From contig NZ_JYJA01000041.1 of the NCBI RefSeq assembly GCF_000956465.1, positions 62,001-126,000 of the forward strand: DNA of 64,000 nt, in the 5' to 3' direction. Source of the stretch: Microbacterium trichothecenolyticum. GTDB lineage: Bacteria > Actinomycetota > Actinomycetes > Actinomycetales > Microbacteriaceae. How positions within the stretch are numbered: the stretch's first letter is position 1; every line of letters starts with the position of its first letter. The notes under the pieces were generated by a model, which ran no database searches, was not told the origin of the DNA, and saw only the letters and a program-made list of their open reading frames with translations. The position numbers and the translations under genes were made by a program. Shown here in pieces: positions 39,047 through 50,181 of this stretch.

Positions 39047-39876
39047 TCAATCACCACGGTAGAGAAGGGCGCGCTCGGATATGCGCGCGGCGAGCCGGTC
39101 GGGTCCGGCAGCCAGGATGCTGCGGCTCTCAGACGCTACCACCGCTTCCTGCAGGAAGCCGAAGCGCTCACCGAGATGACGTGGTTCGGCGCCCTGATGA
39201 CCGAAGCCCGGGCCGAGGATCGGCGCGACCGGCGCGAACGGCCGGAGGCCGGCATCCGTCCAGTCCACGGTGCCGCCGATGACGAATCCCAGACTCCCCC
39301 ACTCGCCGTCGGGCGCGGTGCGGGCGTTGCGTTCGGAGACCTCGCGGACGATGCCGGCCGAGACCGTGTCGCCGTCCTCATGACGCGCGCGCTGCAGTCC
39401 GAGCGCCTCGGGGTTGCTCGTCGCGGCGAGCACGAACACGCCCTTGCCGTGGTGCAGGGCGAGGTCGAACGTGCCGTCCAGTGCGCCCACGCCGAGGAAC
39501 GGGCTCACGGTGAGCGCGTCGGCCTCGAGCGGCGAGCCGGGCGTGAGCCATGCCTGGGCGTACGCGTCCATCGTGGTGCCGATGTCGCCGCGCTTGGCGT
39601 CCGCGATCACGAGAAGTCCGGCGTCACGAGCCGCCGCGAGCACGTCCTCGAGCGCAGCGAAGCCCGCCGAGCCGTGGACCTCGAAGAACGAGACCTGCGG
39701 TTTGACGACCGCGACCCGGCCCGCAGCGGCCTCGACCACCCGCAGGCCGAACTCGCGCACACCGGCGGCGGAGGCATCCAATCCCCACTCCGCGAGGAGG
39801 TGGGCGTGCGGATCGATGCCGACGCACAGCTGCCCGTGCGTCGCCATCCCCGCGCGGATGCGCTCACCGAATGAGG

Positions 39877-39880
<4 letters not shown>
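39047..39880 (-). CDS. pyrF: orotidine 5'-phosphate decarboxylase (type 2)
   Basis: The 277-residue enzyme makes UMP from OMP. It belongs to the type 2 group found in actinobacteria: C-V-G-I-D-P-H near residue 19, F-F-E-V-H-G-S-A-G near 68 and the catalytic D-A-K-R-G-D-I-G-T-T near 94. It overlaps carB by 4 bases and is followed by gmk after 1 base, so gmk is expressed with pyrimidine genes. Confidence 0.96.
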
Positions 39881-43160
<3,280 letters not shown>

Positions 43161-43161
<1 letters not shown>

Positions 43162-44318
43162 TACTTCGCGGCCTTCTTCTCGAGGTTCGCGACGACGAGG
43201 TCGCGGAAGCGGTCGAACAGGTAGTTGGCGTCGTGCGGGCCGGCGGCCGCCTCGGGGTGGTACTGCACCGAGAAGGCCGGGATGTCGAGCGCCCGCAGGC
43301 CCTCGACCACCCGGTCGTTGAGGCCGACGTGGCTGACCTCGACCTTCCCGTAGCCGTTCGGGCTGTCGAAAGATCCTTCGATGGGCGCGTCGACCGCGAA
43401 GCCGTGGTTGTGCGCCGTGATCTCGACGCGGCCCGTGGCCTTGTCGAGCACAGGCTGGTTGATGCCGCGGTGGCCGAAGGGCAGCTTGTACGTGCCGAGG
43501 CCCAGCGCGCGACCGAGCAGCTGGTTGCCGAAGCAGATGCCGAAGAACGGCAGGCCGTCGTCGAGCACGCCGCGCAGCAGGTCGACATGGTCGCCCGATG
43601 CCGCAGGGTCGCCGGGGCCGTTCGAGTAGAACACCGCGACCGGGTCTATCGCGCGGATGCCGTCGATCGTGACGTCCTGCGGGAGCACGTGCACCTCGAA
43701 GCCGCGGGCGGCGAGGTTGTCGATCGTCGCCTGCTTCACGCCCAGGTCGAGCACGGCGAGGTTGCCGATGCGCTCGCCCTTCGCCGGCGTGATCTCGGCC
43801 GCGGCCACCGAGACCTGCGCCGAGAGGTTCCGGCCGGCCATCTCGGGGGCCTCGCGCACCAGGCGCAGTTGCTCGTCAGGGTCGATCGTCGAGGCCTCCC
43901 CCGAGAAGATCGCGCCGCGCATGCTGCCGGCAGAGCGGATGTGACGCGTGATCGCGCGCGTGTCGATGCCGCTGATGCCGATCACGCCGTCGTTCACGAG
44001 CGCGTCGTCGAGGGACTCGTCGGCACGCCAGTTCGACACGACGCGGGAGGGGTCGCGGACGATGTAGCCCGATACCCAGATGCGGCGCGACTCGGGGTCC
44101 TCGTCGTTCATGCCGGTGTTGCCGATGTGGGGTGCGGTCTGGAGCACGATCTGGCCCGCGTACGAGGGATCGGTGAGGGTCTCCTGGTAGCCGGTCATGC
44201 CGGTGGCGAAGACCACTTCGCCGATGGTCGTGCCGAGGGCGCCGTAGGCGCGTCCGACGTGGCGGGTCCCGTCCTCGAGCACGAGGACGGCCGGATCGGT
44301 CTGGAACAGGGAGGTCAT
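43161..44318 (-). CDS. carA: carbamoyl-phosphate synthase small subunit
   Basis: The 385-residue subunit releases ammonia from glutamine. The N-terminal carA domain includes E-V-V-F-A-T-G-M-T-G-Y-Q-E. The class I amidotransferase has the Cys nucleophile in F-F-G-I-C-F-G-N-Q near residue 262, with the His and Glu in V-Q-Y-H-P-E-A near 347. I chose the ATG at 44318, which overlaps the preceding gene by 4 bases. It is translationally coupled to carB. Confidence 0.97.
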
Positions 44319-44824
44319 GCGTCGGTTCCCGTCTGGGTCGTGGGAAGGATGCCGGCCACCGCGTCCGCGAGGGCGCGGGCCGAGGCATCCTGGGGTCGGA
44401 GATAGGAGTCGACGACGGTGCCGTCGTCGAGGCGCCACGCGAGGCGCACGAGGCCTTCGGGCTCGACCACGCGGTCGATCGCGACCGTCGCCTGCGCGAC
44501 GAGCTCGATGCGGTCGGCCGCGACGAACACGCGGGGCTTGCCGGTGAGATCGAGGGCGACGCCGGCATCGGTGACCGTCACGTCGGAGCGGGACCGGAAG
44601 GCGAGGCCTCCGATGGCGAGGCGCTCGAGCGGCTCGTCGTGACGCGTCGTCGCGACGTAGAGGGTGGGGAACGCCGAGAGCGTCGCGGCCCCCGCGGGGA
44701 TCTCGCCCACGGGCGCGACCAGCGCGGCGTCGCGCCGCGTTCGTCGCCACCAGGCCCACACCAGCACGCCGAGCAGCGCGATGGTGACCGCGACCATGAC
44801 GCCGAGAGCGGCCTCGCGGGTCAT
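44315..44824 (-). CDS. PH-like domain membrane protein of the pyr operon
   Basis: The 169-residue protein has one N-terminal membrane helix (about 6-26) followed by basic residues W-R-R-T-R-R, then a beta-rich region (about 40-165) resembling a bacterial PH-like fold. A membrane protein of this kind sits between pyrC and carA in M. tuberculosis (Rv1382) and other actinobacteria. The function is unknown. Four-base overlaps at both ends show that it is an integral part of the operon. Confidence 0.82.
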   Translation of the reverse strand: MTREAALGVMVAVTIALLGVLVWAWWRRTRRDAALVAPVGEIPAGAATLSAFPTLYVATTRHDEPLERLAIGGLAFRSRSDVTVTDAGVALDLTGKPRVFVAADRIELVAQATVAIDRVVEPEGLVRLAWRLDDGTVVDSYLRPQDASARALADAVAGILPTTQTGTDA

Positions 44825-46131
44825 GCGCGGACCCCCGGCGTGTCGAGGAGAACGCCGTCGGCGACCGTGACGGTGCCCTGGTGCACGGTCCAGCGGACGT
44901 CACCCGGGAGCTCACGGCCGAGGTACGGCGAGTTCACACTCCGGCCGCGCAGGTCTTCGGTCGTGAAGGTGCGCCGCGGCGACGGGTCGTAGAACGCCAG
45001 TGAGGCGGGCTGGCCCTCGGTGAGCGGGGTGCCGTGGCCGGTGAGCCGACCGATGCGGGCGGGCTCGCGCGACATGACGCGCGCGACGTCTCCCCACGTG
45101 ATGAGGCCGGTGTCGACCATCGACTGCTGCACGACGCGCAGCGCGCTCTCGAGGCCGACCATGCCGTTCGCCGCCGCGTGCCACTCGCATGCCTTGGCCT
45201 CGGTGGGATGAGGCGCGTGGTCGGTCGCCACGATGTCGATCGTGCCGTCGGCGAGGCCCTCGCGCACGGCGAGCACGTCCTCCTCGCGGCGCAGCGGCGG
45301 GTTGACCTTGAAACGGGCGTCGTAGTCGCGCACCAGCTCGTCGGTGAGGAGCAGGTGGTGGGGGGTGACCTCGGCCGTGACGTTCACGCCGCGGCGCTTC
45401 GCCCACCGGATGATCTCGACGGAGCCCGCGGTGGAGAGGTGGCACACGTGCAGGCGTGAGCCGACGTGCTCGGCGAGGAGCACGTCGCGCGCGATGATCG
45501 ACTCCTCGGCGACCGCCGGCCAGCCGGCGAGGCCGAGTTCGGCCGACACGGCGCCCTCGTTCATCTGCGCGCCCTCGGTGAGGCGGGGGTCCTGGGCGTG
45601 CTGCGCGATGACGCCGTCGAACGCCTTCACGTACTCCAGCGCTCGCCGCATGATCAGCGGGTCCCACACGCAGAAGCCGTCGTCGCTGAAGACGCGGACG
45701 CGGGCGCGCGAGTCGGCCATGGCGCCGAGCTCGGCGAGCCGCTCGCCCTTCTGGCCCACGGTGACCGCGCCGATCGGCTGCACGGTGACGAACCCGGCGG
45801 CCTCGCCCAGGGCGAGCTCCTGCTCGACGACGCCCGCCGTGTCGGCCACCGGGGAGGTGTTGGGCATGGCGAACACTGCCGTGTACCCGCCGGCCGCGGC
45901 GGCGCGCGAACCGGTGAGGATGGTCTCGGATGCCTCGTAGCCGGGTTCGCGCAGGTGCGTGTGGAGGTCGACCAGGCCGGGCAGCAGGACCAGGCCGTCG
46001 ACGTCGATCTCGGTGGCGCCGGCGTGGCCGACCGCGCTGCCGATGGCGGTGATGACGCCGTCCTCGACGAGGACGTCGGCCGCGGTCGATCCTTCGACCA
46101 GCGCTCCGCGGAAGAGAAGGGTCTCGCTCAT
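44821..46131 (-). CDS. pyrC: dihydroorotase
   Basis: The 436-residue zinc amidohydrolase closes carbamoyl aspartate to dihydroorotate. The zinc motif V-D-L-H-T-H-L-R-E-P-G is near residue 55, further ligands lie in C-H-L-S-T-A-G near 232, and the catalytic Asp is in A-T-D-H-A-P-H-P near 308. It overlaps pyrB and the following gene by 4 bases each. Confidence 0.97.
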   Translation of the reverse strand: MSETLLFRGALVEGSTAADVLVEDGVITAIGSAVGHAGATEIDVDGLVLLPGLVDLHTHLREPGYEASETILTGSRAAAAGGYTAVFAMPNTSPVADTAGVVEQELALGEAAGFVTVQPIGAVTVGQKGERLAELGAMADSRARVRVFSDDGFCVWDPLIMRRALEYVKAFDGVIAQHAQDPRLTEGAQMNEGAVSAELGLAGWPAVAEESIIARDVLLAEHVGSRLHVCHLSTAGSVEIIRWAKRRGVNVTAEVTPHHLLLTDELVRDYDARFKVNPPLRREEDVLAVREGLADGTIDIVATDHAPHPTEAKACEWHAAANGMVGLESALRVVQQSMVDTGLITWGDVARVMSREPARIGRLTGHGTPLTEGQPASLAFYDPSPRRTFTTEDLRGRSVNSPYLGRELPGDVRWTVHQGTVTVADGVLLDTPGVRA

Positions 46132-47141
46132 CGGGTGTTCTCCTTCTCTGTGCCGTCCGGGGCTGCGGCATCCGCCGTGGACGTGGTCTCGGCCGGGGTG
46201 CGCTCCGCGCCCGCCAGCAGCAGGTACAGCGCGGCCATGCGCACCGAGACGCCGTTGGCGACCTGCTCGAGCACGGTCGAGCGCGGCGAGTCAGCGGCTT
46301 CTGCGGAGATCTCCAGGCCCCGGTTCATGGGTCCGGGGTGCATGACAATGCTATCCGCTCCCAGTTCCTGCAGTCGGCGCGCGTCGAGGCCCCAGCGGCG
46401 TGAATACTCCCGTTCAGTGGGGAAATACGCAGCGTTCATGCGCTCCAGCTGGATGCGCAGCATCATGAGCGCGTCGGGGCCGGCCGCGATCGCCTCGTCG
46501 AGGTCGTACAGCACCTGAACCGGCCAGTTCGACATGTCCTGGGGCACGAGCGTCGGCGGCGACACCAGGGTGACGCTCGCGCCGAGCGTGTCCAGCAGCC
46601 AGACGTTCGAGCGCGCGACCCGCGAGTGCAGCACGTCGCCGACGATCGTGACCTTGACACCGGCGAGGTCTCGCCCGCGGCTGTCGTCGCCGAAGCGGCG
46701 CTTGCGGATGGTGAAAGCGTCGAGCAGGGCCTGCGTCGGGTGCTCGTGCGTCCCGTCACCGGCGTTGACGACCCCCGCGCTGATCCAGCCGCTGGTGGCG
46801 AGGGTGCGCGGCGCCCCGGACGCGCCGTGGCGGATGACGACGGCATCCGCGCCCATCGCCTGCAGCGTCTGCGCGGTGTCCTGGAGGGACTCGCCCTTCG
46901 AGACGCTCGAGCCCTTCGCGGAGAAGTTGATGACGTCGGCCGACAGCCGCTTCGCGGCCGCCTCGAACGAGATGCGCGTACGCGTGGAGTCCTCGAAGAA
47001 CAGGTTGACCACGGTCTTGCCGCGCAGCGTCGGGAGCTTCTTGACCTCGCGCTGCTGCGTGTCGGCCATGTCTTCGGCGACGTCGAGGATGCGCAGTGCG
47101 TCCTGTCGGGAGAGGGTCTGGGTGTCGAGCAGGTGCCTCAT
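46128..47141 (-). CDS. pyrB: aspartate carbamoyltransferase
   Basis: The 337-residue enzyme joins carbamoyl phosphate and aspartate. The carbamoyl-phosphate loop is F-F-E-D-S-T-R-T-R-I-S-F-E near residue 50 and V-I-R-H-G-A-S-G-A-P is near 103; M-H-P-G-P-M-N-R-G is near 275. No pyrI regulatory-subunit gene is present. It overlaps pyrR and pyrC by 4 bases each. Confidence 0.97.
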   Translation of the reverse strand: MRHLLDTQTLSRQDALRILDVAEDMADTQQREVKKLPTLRGKTVVNLFFEDSTRTRISFEAAAKRLSADVINFSAKGSSVSKGESLQDTAQTLQAMGADAVVIRHGASGAPRTLATSGWISAGVVNAGDGTHEHPTQALLDAFTIRKRRFGDDSRGRDLAGVKVTIVGDVLHSRVARSNVWLLDTLGASVTLVSPPTLVPQDMSNWPVQVLYDLDEAIAAGPDALMMLRIQLERMNAAYFPTEREYSRRWGLDARRLQELGADSIVMHPGPMNRGLEISAEAADSPRSTVLEQVANGVSVRMAALYLLLAGAERTPAETTSTADAAAPDGTEKENTR

Positions 47142-47668
47142 GACTCGATCGTCACCTCCTCGACGCCGTCCGTCTCGGCGAGGCGCACGTTCACGCGCTC
47201 GTCGCGCGAGCTCGGCAGGTTCTTGCCGACGAAGTCCGGCCGGATGGGCAGCTCGCGGTGCCCGCGGTCGACCAGCGTCGCCAGCCGCACGGCGGCGGGG
47301 CGGCCGATGTCCTGCAGGGCGTCGAGAGCGGCACGGATGCTGCGACCCGAGAAGAGCACGTCGTCCACGAGGACGACGACCTTGCCGTCGATGCCGCCGG
47401 CAGGGATCTGCGTCGGCTGCGGCGCGCGGGTCGGATTGCGGTGCAGGTCGTCGCGGTACATCGTGACGTCGAGCGATCCGACCGGGACAGGGGCGCCGCC
47501 GAACTCGGCGACGAGCGCGCCGACGCGGTGGGCGAGGGTGACGCCCCGAGTGGGGATGCCGAGGAGCACCAGTCCCTCGGGGCCTTTGTTGGACTCGAGG
47601 ATCTCGTGCGAGATCCGAGTCAGGGCCCGGGCGATGTCGGCCTCGTGCAGCACGGTGCGCGTGCTCAT
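47138..47668 (-). CDS. pyrR: PyrR bifunctional regulator/uracil phosphoribosyltransferase
   Basis: The 176-residue protein has the PRPP motif V-V-L-V-D-D-V-L-F-S-G-R-S-I-R near residue 95 and T-R-G-V-T-L-A near 41. PyrR proteins bind pyr mRNA when UMP is high; in mycobacteria this blocks translation rather than causing attenuation. I chose the ATG at 47668 with AGGGAG (47675-47680) 6 bases upstream. It is the first gene of the pyr operon, and its leader holds a PyrR binding loop. Confidence 0.96.
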   Translation of the reverse strand: MSTRTVLHEADIARALTRISHEILESNKGPEGLVLLGIPTRGVTLAHRVGALVAEFGGAPVPVGSLDVTMYRDDLHRNPTRAPQPTQIPAGGIDGKVVVLVDDVLFSGRSIRAALDALQDIGRPAAVRLATLVDRGHRELPIRPDFVGKNLPSSRDERVNVRLAETDGVEEVTIES

Positions 47669-47684
47669 CCGCCGCTCCCTTCTC

Positions 47685-47698
47685 CGCCTCACGGGACG
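47685..47698 (-). promoter_or_regulatory. PyrR RNA-binding loop in the pyrR leader
   Basis: On the minus strand CGTCCCGTGAGGCG matches the known PyrR consensus ARUCCNGNGAGGYU at 12 of 14 positions. The two mismatches are the outermost bases and change a pair A-U to C-G, so pairing is kept. The site ends 4 bases before the AGGGAG ribosome-binding site of pyrR. No terminator lies between it and the start codon, so bound PyrR would hinder ribosome access. Confidence 0.7.
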
Positions 47699-47726
47699 GT
47701 GTTAAAGGTTGCTGTGATCGCCGTCC

Positions 47727-47732
47727 AGTCTA
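47727..47732 (-). promoter_or_regulatory. -10 box of the pyr operon
   Basis: TAGACT on the minus strand would start transcription near 47720, giving a leader of about 52 bases that contains the whole PyrR loop. The -35 is not clear. Confidence 0.45.
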
Positions 47733-47739
47733 CGACACA

Positions 47740-47774
47740 GCGAAGGCCGGACCCGAACCGGGGCCGGCCTTCGC
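47740..47774. terminator. hairpin terminator after the DoxX gene
   Basis: An 11-bp perfect stem (47740-47750 with 47764-47774) and 13-base loop lie 17 bases after the DoxX stop on the minus strand. It separates DoxX from the pyr promoter. Confidence 0.65.
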
Positions 47775-47791
47775 CGAGTCGCGCGCCCGGG

Positions 47792-48325
47792 TCAGCGGGG
47801 CGCGGGTCCGCGCAGCACGCGGGAGGCCACGACGAGCGCGGCAGCGATCAGCACGACGTTCTTGAAGATGTACTGGCCGGTGAGGGTCGGGCCGACCGGA
47901 CCGAAGACCTCCGCGGGCAGCAGCACGATCGGCGACAGGATGCCCACGAACGCGAGCGCGAGCACCACGAGGCCGACGCGGGCGAAGACGCCGCCGGCGA
48001 TGAGGAGCGCACCCGCGGCGACCTCGATGACCGCCGTGGCGACGAGAGCGGCCTGCCCGCTCACCAGGCCGAACGTGAGCTTCTCCCACGTGCGGCTGAC
48101 GAGGGCCTCTACCGGGCTCACTCCGGGGAAGAACTTCAGGGCCCCGAAGACCAGGAACACCGCGCCGAGGGCGACGCGCAGGGCCGGGATGCTCCAGCGC
48201 TGCAGCGAGGCCTTCACTGCGGCTTCGGCGCGGGCCTCCCACGCGAGGAGGGCGCTGAGCGGGTTCGGGCGGGCGGTGGATGCGGGGACGACGCCGCCGG
48301 CGCCGTGGATGGGAACGGTGGTCAT
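47792..48325 (-). CDS. DoxX-family membrane protein
   Basis: The 177-residue protein has four membrane helices. The DoxX start R-V-A-L-G-A-V-F-L-V-F-G-A-L-K-F-F lies near residue 52, and A-A-L-V-A-T-A-V-I-E-V-A-A-G near 92. The helices are preceded by a polar N-terminal stretch of about 45 residues. DoxX proteins are linked to redox control in some bacteria, but the role here is unknown. GAAGGA lies about 9 bases before the ATG. It is monocistronic, bounded by hairpins at both ends. Confidence 0.85.
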   Translation of the reverse strand: MTTVPIHGAGGVVPASTARPNPLSALLAWEARAEAAVKASLQRWSIPALRVALGAVFLVFGALKFFPGVSPVEALVSRTWEKLTFGLVSGQAALVATAVIEVAAGALLIAGGVFARVGLVVLALAFVGILSPIVLLPAEVFGPVGPTLTGQYIFKNVVLIAAALVVASRVLRGPAPR

Positions 48326-48449
48326 GGCGTGATTCCTTCGGGTTCTGATCGCCCGCGATCGCGGGCACGGTGATCAGGACCCGCTGGAGCCACCGGGTGA
48401 TACTCGCCGGCGCAGATCAGCGCCGACCCCACACAAGACCCGTCAGCAG

Positions 48450-48490
48450 AACGCCGGTTCGTTGTGGAGGATCCACAACGAACCGGCGTT
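48450..48490. terminator. 19-bp-stem hairpin terminator after the MBL-Rieske gene
   Basis: A perfect 19-bp stem (48450-48468 with 48472-48490) with a 3-base loop begins 9 bases after the gene's stop on the minus strand. No T run follows. The rest of the 174-base gap up to the DoxX start shows nothing else that I recognise. Confidence 0.8.
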
Positions 48491-48499
48491 GCGGATTCG

Positions 48500-50077
48500 T
48501 CAGGCCGCGGGGGTCGTGGCCGCGCGATACAGGTCGTCCTCGACCTGGGACGCCCGGATCGGGTGCCCCTGGCTCGTCAGGCACTTCCCGCTGGTGAGGT
48601 CCCACTTCCAGTCGTGCAGTGAGCACGTGAGCACGCCGTCTTCGATCTTCCCCGTCTTCGTGAGGTCGGCGCGCAGGTGCGGGCAGCGGCGCTGCACGAT
48701 CCAGTCGCCGAGCTGGGCGTCCTCGGTCTGGTCCGTCTGCTCCGCGTACCAGTTCTCGACGTACTCGATGCGGTCACGCGAGAGGCATTTGAGGAAGGTG
48801 GTGAGGAACTCGTTGAACTTGCCGCTGCGGCCCACGGAGAACTGCATCGACAGGAAGATCGAGTTGGACCAGTCGATCTCGTGGTCGGCGATGTTGGTCG
48901 AGACCAGGTCTGCGGGGATCGTGTACCAGTAGATGCACTCGTCGCCGTCGGCGTACTCGCGCACCTTGGCCTTCGGGAAGTCCACCACCATGTCGAGCTC
49001 CCCGATGCGGAAGCGCACCACACCGCCCACGCCGTTGCGGATCGTGCGGGCGCGGCGCAGCAGCGGCTCCCACCACTCCTTGATCGCGGCGAGCATCTCG
49101 TCCGGCGGGAGCACGGCGGCGCGGGTCGCCTCCTCCGCGCGAACCTCGTCCTGGCGCGCGTCGCGCTGCTCGGCGAGGTATGCCCACTTGTCATCGAAGA
49201 TGCGGTCGATCTCGGCCTGCGTGTAGAGCGTCTGCGTGACCGAGATCTCGCCGTCGTTCAGCTCCACGACCGTGCCGGGCACGAACTCGTAGCCCTTCTG
49301 CTCGGGACGCAGCTGCGCCATGTGCGCGAGGAACTGGCGCTGGTCGGTGAAGATCGAGTCGTCCTCGATGCCGTAGCCGTTGTATTTGAACAGCTCCTCG
49401 CGGAGGAACATCGGCGGCCCCGCCATCGGGAAGACATGCTCGGCGTCGACCTTCTCGATGTAGTACATCGCGCGCTTGTTCTGGGCGTCGCGCTTGAGTT
49501 TGGCGAAGTTCTGCTTGGCGTCCTGAGGGAGGTCGTAGACCATCGGCCACCAGATCGCGCCCGACACCTGCGTGAAGTAGGCCTCCGGCTTCGAGAACGA
49601 CATCAGCTTCTCGAGGTCGAGCGGGTGCGAGTCGTTCTGGTTCAGGATACTGGCGGTGCCGTCGTCGACCGATAGCGACGAGTCGCCGATCGGGCCGTCG
49701 CTGGGTGCCCGCAGCGGCGTCACCATGACCTTGAGGTCGCCGAACTCGAGGGGAACGCCCGCCTGCGTGTAAACGATGTTGTCGTACCCGAGCCGGCGAA
49801 GATCCTGCTCGAGGTCGTCCGTCGGATAGTCCGGCAGGAGGACCTTGATGCTCTTCGGCACGTGCTTGTGCATCAGCGCCGGGTCGAAGTGGTCGCGGTG
49901 GCGGTGCGAGATGTACAGGAAATCGGCCTTGCCGTATGTCTCCCAGTCGAGTGCCCGGTTGTCGGGGAACGGGAACCACGACCCGAAGAAGGTCGGCCCG
50001 ATCACCGGGTCGCAGAGGATGCTTCCTCCCGCCGTCTCGATGAACATTCCGGCGTGGCCGAGGCCCGTGATGCGCAT
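48500..50077 (-). CDS. metallo-beta-lactamase fold/Rieske [2Fe-2S] fusion protein
   Basis: The 525-residue protein begins with a UlaG-like metallo-beta-lactamase domain: G-H-A-G-M-F-I-E-T-A near residue 7 and the metal motif I-S-H-R-H-R-D-H-F-D near 56. A middle region of about 200 residues has no domain I can name. The C-terminus carries a Rieske cluster motif, C-P-H-L-R-A-D-L with C-S-L-H-D-W-K-W (about 467-490). CMP-Neu5Ac hydroxylase combines the same domains in the opposite order. An oxygenase-like reaction is possible but not shown. AGGAGG precedes the ATG by 9 bases. Confidence 0.82.
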   Translation of the reverse strand: MRITGLGHAGMFIETAGGSILCDPVIGPTFFGSWFPFPDNRALDWETYGKADFLYISHRHRDHFDPALMHKHVPKSIKVLLPDYPTDDLEQDLRRLGYDNIVYTQAGVPLEFGDLKVMVTPLRAPSDGPIGDSSLSVDDGTASILNQNDSHPLDLEKLMSFSKPEAYFTQVSGAIWWPMVYDLPQDAKQNFAKLKRDAQNKRAMYYIEKVDAEHVFPMAGPPMFLREELFKYNGYGIEDDSIFTDQRQFLAHMAQLRPEQKGYEFVPGTVVELNDGEISVTQTLYTQAEIDRIFDDKWAYLAEQRDARQDEVRAEEATRAAVLPPDEMLAAIKEWWEPLLRRARTIRNGVGGVVRFRIGELDMVVDFPKAKVREYADGDECIYWYTIPADLVSTNIADHEIDWSNSIFLSMQFSVGRSGKFNEFLTTFLKCLSRDRIEYVENWYAEQTDQTEDAQLGDWIVQRRCPHLRADLTKTGKIEDGVLTCSLHDWKWDLTSGKCLTSQGHPIRASQVEDDLYRAATTPAA

Positions 50078-50104
50078 GGGGTTGCCCTCCTGTCGAACCA
50101 GACG

Positions 50105-50110
50105 ATTCTA
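50105..50110 (-). promoter_or_regulatory. -10 box of the MBL-Rieske gene
   Basis: TAGAAT on the minus strand lies 27 bases before the ATG at 50077 and leaves room for the AGGAGG ribosome-binding site. No clear -35 is visible. Confidence 0.42.
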
Positions 50111-50181
50111 GGTGAGGCTCGCGGGGCGCACCGGATCGCCCGCCGTGCAAAACCGGATCCGGCCGTCGAGGATGCTGGGGA

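Noticed and set aside
50145..50165. CCGGATCCGG palindrome after the SNF2 gene as a terminator
   Set aside because: It has no loop and the stem would be too short; the T run next to it is only four bases.
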